From Arenibacter troitsensis (GTDB lineage Bacteria; Bacteroidota; Bacteroidia; Flavobacteriales; Flavobacteriaceae), in the NCBI RefSeq assembly GCF_900177645.1, contig NZ_FXAO01000005.1:144143-208142 (forward strand): a stretch of 64,000 nt of DNA, given 5' to 3'. Under the pieces are notes generated by a model. The model made no database searches. It saw nothing but the letters and a program-made list of their open reading frames with translations, and was not told where the DNA came from. Positions 59,654 through 64,000 of this stretch are shown piece after piece; positions within the stretch are counted from its first letter, which is position 1, and the number at the start of each line of letters is the position of its first letter. Both the position numbers and the translations under genes were made by a program.

Positions 59654-61219
59654 ATGAAAACTTTAAAAAAGGCCTTAAAAATACTTGGGATAGGTATACT
59701 TCTACTCATTATCGTTGGAGCTTCGGTAGTGATGTACAATTGGCGCGAACGCCATCCTGACTACTCCATCGATCTTAAAATTGAAAACAAAACCCCTCAT
59801 CCCATAAAAGCCGGATTTTCCAAAAGACCCATAACCCCTACCATTGTAGATACTTGGAACGACGCCAATGGAAACAACAAATACAGCAAAGCTGAAGGTG
59901 ACACCTATAACGACAACAATAACAATGGTAAATTTGATGCCTACTGGATAGCAGGAATGAGCAATGCCAAACCTGCCCAGGGAGTTCATGACGATGTTTG
60001 GTCCAGGGTAATGGTGATCGATGATGGCAATACCAGGATAGCCATGATTTCTATGGACGCCATTGGTTTTTTACATAGCGATGTAATCGACATCAGAAAA
60101 CGAATACCAGCCAAGTTGGGAATAGATTACACTTTACTGTCCTCTACACATACCCATGAAAGTAATGACCTTGTGGGTATCTGGGGTGAAAACATCTTCA
60201 ATTCCGGAGTAAATCCAGAAATGATGGAATATGTCAAATCCCAAACGGTAGCCGCCATTACAGAGGCAGCCAACAATTTACGTCCGGCTAAATTGGTTTT
60301 CGCCGAAGACCTATCCGGCGAAGATGGCAAACTCATCAAAGATACCCGAAAACCTATTGTTAAGGCCACGGGAATACATTTAATGCAGGTCCTGGATGCC
60401 GAAAACAATACTACCATGGGAACCCTTATCAATTGGGCCAACCACCCGGAAACACTTTGGTCAGAAAATTTATTGATCAGTTCGGATTTTCCACATTATA
60501 TACGGGAAGCCATGGAGAGCGGGGTATTTAACGGTGAAGAATTGATAGAAGAAGGGCTTGGCGGGGTGGCCGTTTATTTTTCAGGAGCTATTGGCGGACT
60601 AATGGCACCACACCCTTCTTTGGGTATTCAAAATCCCTTTACCGGTGAAGAATATTTTGAACCCACTTTTGAGAAGACAAAGGCATTGGGCGATCAAATT
60701 GCACTTATGTCCTTGGCTGCCCTAAAACAAAAAGGAGATACTTTGGCCAATTCCAATATTTCGTTGAGGGCAAAGACCGTGTTGGCACCATTGGACAATA
60801 CTACCTTTAAAATTGCCAGCGGTATTGGCCTTATACATATTGGCATGCCGGAATATTTCAAATCGAGGACGGAGGTGGGCGCCATTCGCATAGGCCCTGC
60901 CCTATTTTTGAGTATCCCAGGGGAAATATATCCCGAAATTGTATATGGTGGCATAGAAGCTCCAGAAGGACGCGAATTTAACATACAGCCCATGGAGATA
61001 CCCCCACTGCAAGAGCTCATTTCCGACAGGTACAAATTTTATCTAGGGCTTTCCAATGACGAAATTGGGTACATCATACCAAAAAGCGAATGGGATACGG
61101 GAAAACCTTATCTCTACAATGATAAAAGCGACACCTATGGGGAAGAAAATTCCTTGGGCCCAGAAACAGGTCCTATTATCTATAAGGCTTTAACAGAGGT
61201 CATCAAGGATTTGGACTAA
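59654..61219 (+). CDS. Neutral/alkaline ceramidase N-domain-like protein (copy 3) with calcium-loop insert
   Basis: A 521-residue protein with an N-terminal membrane segment (about residues 8-29). Core motifs are KAGFSKRPITPTIVDTWND, VHDDVWSRVMVIDDGNTRIA, LSSTHTHESNDLVG with His-x-His, NWANHPETLWSENL and FSGAIGGLMAP. At about residues 66-98 there is an Asp/Asn/Gly-rich insert (DANGNNKYSKAEGD and YNDNNNNGKFD) that looks like two calcium-binding loops and is absent from copies 1 and 2. It is the last gene of the locus. The substrate is unknown. Confidence 0.8.
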   Translation: MKTLKKALKILGIGILLLIIVGASVVMYNWRERHPDYSIDLKIENKTPHPIKAGFSKRPITPTIVDTWNDANGNNKYSKAEGDTYNDNNNNGKFDAYWIAGMSNAKPAQGVHDDVWSRVMVIDDGNTRIAMISMDAIGFLHSDVIDIRKRIPAKLGIDYTLLSSTHTHESNDLVGIWGENIFNSGVNPEMMEYVKSQTVAAITEAANNLRPAKLVFAEDLSGEDGKLIKDTRKPIVKATGIHLMQVLDAENNTTMGTLINWANHPETLWSENLLISSDFPHYIREAMESGVFNGEELIEEGLGGVAVYFSGAIGGLMAPHPSLGIQNPFTGEEYFEPTFEKTKALGDQIALMSLAALKQKGDTLANSNISLRAKTVLAPLDNTTFKIASGIGLIHIGMPEYFKSRTEVGAIRIGPALFLSIPGEIYPEIVYGGIEAPEGREFNIQPMEIPPLQELISDRYKFYLGLSNDEIGYIIPKSEWDTGKPYLYNDKSDTYGEENSLGPETGPIIYKALTEVIKDLD

Positions 61220-61320
61220 CATAAAAATAAACTACCATCCTTAAATTTAACCCTTTGAAGCTCATTTTTTGATCATTTTCCTATAACTTTAAGGTTCTGT
61301 TACTTCCAGCACCTGATTAC

Positions 61321-62700
61321 ATGTATAGCATAATTGACATTGAAACCACCGGAAACGGGATTAAAGGAAATAAGATTACGGAAATCTCCATTTTCAAATT
61401 TGATGGTCATGAAGTCATTGATGAATATACTTCCCTGGTCAATCCTGAATGTGAAATCCCCTACTTTATAACAGGATTGACGGGAATCGACAATGATTTG
61501 GTACGCAATGCCCCAACATGGGAAGAAATAGCTTCAAAGGTATTGGAAATAACGCAGGACACTATATTTGTGGCCCATAGTGTAAATTTTGACTACAATG
61601 TCATCAAAAATGAATTTCAGAATATCGGAATTAATTTTTCGCGCAAAAAATTATGCACGGTACGATTGTCCCGTAAATTAATCCCAGGCTTAAATTCCTA
61701 TAGTTTGGGCAAATTATGCACCTCTTTAAATATTCCCCTAACGAATCGCCATAGGGCAAAGGGAGACGCCCAGGCTACTGTAATTCTCTTTAAAAAACTC
61801 CTAAGGACCAATGGTGCCGAAAAGGTATTTAAAGCCTTTCTTAACGCCCGCTCACAAGAAGCTACCTTACCGCCATTGCTACCCAAGGAAATTTTTGAAA
61901 GACTGCCCAATTCCCCTGGCGTCTATTATTTTAAAGATGCAAAGGGAGCAATAATATATGTGGGCAAGGCCGTAGACATAAAAAAACGGGTTCTTGGACA
62001 TTTTTATGACAAGTCCAACAAAGAAATATTAATGTGCAAGGCCACTCACGACATTGATTTTGAATTATCCGGGAACGAGCTTGTTGCACTGTTAATGGAG
62101 TCTGCAGCCATTAAACAACATTTCCCCTTATACAATCAAAGTCAAAAACGTACTTCAACAGAATACGCCATCTTCTCCTATGAAGATCGAAACGGAGTAC
62201 AACACTTAGCGTACAACAAACTAAAATTGACGGCCAGTCCAATATCCACATTTAATACCATAACGGACTGTAGGTTGTTTTTGGAGGATTTATGTAAGCA
62301 TTACGGTTTATGTCCCAAATTCTGTCACTTACAGAAAAATATTAGCAGCTGCTCCCATTACAGTATTGGCCAGTGCAATGGAATATGCAGGGGAACGGAA
62401 TCTCCCATGGACTATAATGCCAAAGTACAAAGGGCTATTGAGGCATTGAAGGACAAAAACCAAAATTTAGTGATCAGGGAAAAGGGTAGACACGGAAATG
62501 AAGAAGCATTTGTACTGGTAGTCAACAACAAATATAAGGGCTATGGATTCTTACCCCGCCACGAACAGATTAATTGTATTGACGCTCTGGAAAATTTCCT
62601 GGAACTCCAAAAAGAAAATATGGATACTAAACGGATTCTGTCGTGGTATTTAAGAAAACACCCTAACAGGGCCATTCATTTTTCCCCACTTTCCATATAA
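61321..62700 (+). CDS. DEDDh exonuclease fused to GIY-YIG nuclease domain (UvrC/Cho-like)
   Basis: A 459-residue cytoplasmic nuclease. Residues 1-165 are a DnaQ/PolC-type 3'-5' exonuclease: MYSIIDIETTGNGI with Asp6 and Glu8, VAHSVNFDYNVI, and HRAKGDAQAT with the His and Asp. Residues 195-280 are a GIY-YIG endonuclease: PNSPGVYYFKDAKGAIIYVG and KAVDIKKRVLGHF, with the Glu in SGNELVALLMES. The C-terminal part carries Cys-rich sequence (CKHYGLCPKFCHL, SIGQCNGIC) as in UvrC and Cho. This fusion is known in Bacteroidota and actinobacteria and is presumed to act in DNA repair. It stands alone, after a 101-bp gap. Confidence 0.9.
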   Translation: MYSIIDIETTGNGIKGNKITEISIFKFDGHEVIDEYTSLVNPECEIPYFITGLTGIDNDLVRNAPTWEEIASKVLEITQDTIFVAHSVNFDYNVIKNEFQNIGINFSRKKLCTVRLSRKLIPGLNSYSLGKLCTSLNIPLTNRHRAKGDAQATVILFKKLLRTNGAEKVFKAFLNARSQEATLPPLLPKEIFERLPNSPGVYYFKDAKGAIIYVGKAVDIKKRVLGHFYDKSNKEILMCKATHDIDFELSGNELVALLMESAAIKQHFPLYNQSQKRTSTEYAIFSYEDRNGVQHLAYNKLKLTASPISTFNTITDCRLFLEDLCKHYGLCPKFCHLQKNISSCSHYSIGQCNGICRGTESPMDYNAKVQRAIEALKDKNQNLVIREKGRHGNEEAFVLVVNNKYKGYGFLPRHEQINCIDALENFLELQKENMDTKRILSWYLRKHPNRAIHFSPLSI

Positions 62701-62744
62701 AGAAAGATGGCAGGGCATTTCAAATTAATGAAATTCCCTATCCA

Positions 62745-62870
62745 TTATTTCTTACCACTGTTCATCAACATTAAAACAGCGGTAACCAGACCAACACAAA
62801 CAGCGCCAAAAACAGAAATCATTATAATTCCGTTGCTCCAATTTACTAATGGTAAGTATTGTAAAATCAT
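62745..62870 (-). CDS. Small membrane protein (41 aa)
   Basis: ATG at 62868-62870 to TAA at 62745-62747 on the minus strand. The product is MILQYLPLVNWSNGIIMISV, then FGAVCVGLVTAVLMLMNSGK and a final Lys: one membrane helix and a short basic tail. It follows the rhodanese gene by 71 bp on the same strand. The shape resembles tiny flavobacterial membrane peptides I have seen next to MBL/rhodanese genes, but the function is unknown. A 71-codon plus-strand frame over the same DNA is much less protein-like. Confidence 0.55.
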   Translation of the reverse strand: MILQYLPLVNWSNGIIMISVFGAVCVGLVTAVLMLMNSGKK

Positions 62871-62941
62871 AGGTGTTTATTTTAGATTTAGACGGCTAAA
62901 ATATACACAAACGGAACTATAAAATATGATAAATGTCACTT

Positions 62942-64000
62942 TTATAGCGTAGTGGGACAAACATAATCCGTTACCTTATAGCCCGAATCCTTAATTTGAT
63001 CAAAGCCACCGGCTATATCCACCAGGTTGTGGATGCCCCTACTTTTTAAAATGGACGCCGCTATAACGGACCTGTATCCTCCCGCACAATGTACATAAAA
63101 GGTATCCTCTTTTGGAAACTCGGCCATATGGTCATTTAAGAAATCCAAAGGGGTGTTGTTGGCATTCTCCATGTGTTCGGAAAGGTATTCCGATTCCTTT
63201 CTAACATCAAAAACAGGAACTTCCTTATTATCCAAAGTTTGTTTCAAGTCCTTGGCGGAAATGGAAGTAATGGTATCATATTCCTTTCCAGCGTTTTTCC
63301 AGGCCTTGAAACTTCCCTTTAAATAGCCAATAGTGGCATCAAAGCCAACCCTGGACAATCGTATAATTGCTTCTTCCTCCCTACCCTCGGGAGCCACCAA
63401 TAAGATAGACTGCTTGGTATCGGCTATAAGGGCACCAACCCATGGGGCGAAACTCCCGTCCAACCCAATAAAAATGGATCGCGGAACAAATCCCTTTACA
63501 AACTCGTCCTGATGTCTAACATCCAAAATTACTGCATCCGTAGCATTGGCAGCCTCCTCAAAAGCATCGGGTGACAAGGCGGTAGTACCCCTATCCAATA
63601 CTTCCCCAATATCCTCATACCCTTCTTTGTTCATCTTTACGTTGAGCGGAAAATATTTTGGTGGCGGTAATAACCCTTCCGTAACCTCCTTAACAAATTC
63701 TTCCTTGGTCATATTGGCACGTAGGGCATAATTCATTTTCTTTTGATTGCCCAAGGTATCCACGGTTTCCTTCATCATGTTCTTACCACAGGCCGAACCG
63801 GCACCATGGGCAGGATAAACCACCACATCATCGGCCAAAGGCATAATTTTGTTTCTAAGACTATCATATAACAGCCCGGCCAAATCCTCTTGGGTCATAT
63901 TGGCTGCCTTCTGCGCCAAATCTGGTCTACCTACATCACCTAAAAACAAGGTGTCCCCAGAAAATATAGCATAATCCTTACCCTTTTCATCCCTTAACAA
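62942..64000 (-). CDS. MBL-fold/rhodanese fusion protein (persulfide-dioxygenase-like), N-terminus outside window
   Basis: Only the C-terminal part (at least 352 residues) is inside the window. The metallo-beta-lactamase remainder shows IFSGDTLFLGDVGRPDL and VYPAHGAGSACGKNM. Two rhodanese domains follow: the first (about residues 145-235) has LVAPEGREEEA and lacks the active-site Cys, while the second (about residues 245-350) has FYVHCAGGYRSV with the catalytic Cys in CAGGYRS. This order is that of sulfide-oxidising persulfide dioxygenase-rhodanese fusions. It would act on glutathione or low-molecular-weight persulfides in the cytoplasm. Confidence 0.9.
   Translation of the reverse strand: MLRDEKGKDYAIFSGDTLFLGDVGRPDLAQKAANMTQEDLAGLLYDSLRNKIMPLADDVVVYPAHGAGSACGKNMMKETVDTLGNQKKMNYALRANMTKEEFVKEVTEGLLPPPKYFPLNVKMNKEGYEDIGEVLDRGTTALSPDAFEEAANATDAVILDVRHQDEFVKGFVPRSIFIGLDGSFAPWVGALIADTKQSILLVAPEGREEEAIIRLSRVGFDATIGYLKGSFKAWKNAGKEYDTITSISAKDLKQTLDNKEVPVFDVRKESEYLSEHMENANNTPLDFLNDHMAEFPKEDTFYVHCAGGYRSVIAASILKSRGIHNLVDIAGGFDQIKDSGYKVTDYVCPTTL

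Noticed and set aside
62707-62922. 71-codon plus-strand frame after the GIY-YIG gene
   Set aside because: Opposite the more protein-like 41-aa minus-strand membrane peptide; product is not family-like.

Overview
The window looks like a chromosome segment of a member of the Bacteroidota, most probably a marine-type Flavobacteriaceae. The signs are two SusC/SusD outer-membrane pairs, a type IX secretion (T9SS) type-B sorting domain, a T9SS plug-like protein, a complete Na+-NQR operon with a nearby ApbE, AT-rich intergenic DNA and several TAnnTTTG-type promoter boxes. I saw no rRNA, tRNA, CRISPR array, transposase or integrase. All family names come from reading the translations; no database search was run. 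Region 1 (1-9.9 kb): the 3' part of a very long collagen-like gene (about 1,076 residues of Gly-X-Y, open from base 1 without a stop). It is followed tightly by two phage tail-collar-like secreted proteins and a third secreted protein; all three share an N-terminal module and carry GNHxH motifs. A T9SS type-B sorted surface protein, an M15 peptidase, an M48 peptidase and a tiny DUF6747-like membrane protein follow. Region 2 (10-24 kb) is mostly housekeeping: an ankyrin protein, gpmI, map, a methyltransferase, apbE plus a 119-aa companion, nqrFEDCBA (minus strand), the T9SS plug-like protein and a GDPD. 

Region 3 (24-40 kb, mainly minus strand) is a first glycan-uptake region: a GH31 enzyme translationally coupled to a membrane PHP-domain protein, a DapA/NanA-type aldolase, an AraC regulator (plus strand), a 1,135-residue VCBS/ASPIC lipoprotein, and SusD and SusC. 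Beyond these lie a conserved-looking polytopic membrane protein and two broken genes: a small membrane protein interrupted by a 57-bp insertion, and the frameshifted remnant of a metallophosphoesterase. 

Region 4 (40-61 kb) is a second, larger polysaccharide-utilization-like locus. A minus-strand unit (PKD lipoprotein, SusC, SusD) faces away from a long plus-strand series: ceramidase-like protein, PhoPQ-activated (PqaA-like) protein, alpha/beta hydrolase, ChbG/YdjC deacetylase, a terminator, BASS transporter, two tandem esterases, GH92 mannosidase, BNR sialidase-like protein, and two more ceramidase-like proteins. Overlaps of 4-14 bp and short gaps argue for co-transcription. Together the genes suggest capture and stepwise deacylation, deacetylation and demannosylation of a complex, possibly lipid-linked or acylated glycan; the substrate is inference only. 

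Region 5 (61-64 kb): an exonuclease/GIY-YIG fusion, a 41-aa membrane peptide, and a metallo-beta-lactamase-rhodanese protein cut by the window end. The most interesting items are the collagen/tail-fibre-like secreted cassette, the locus with three ceramidase-like paralogues, and the two broken genes beside the first SusC/SusD region.
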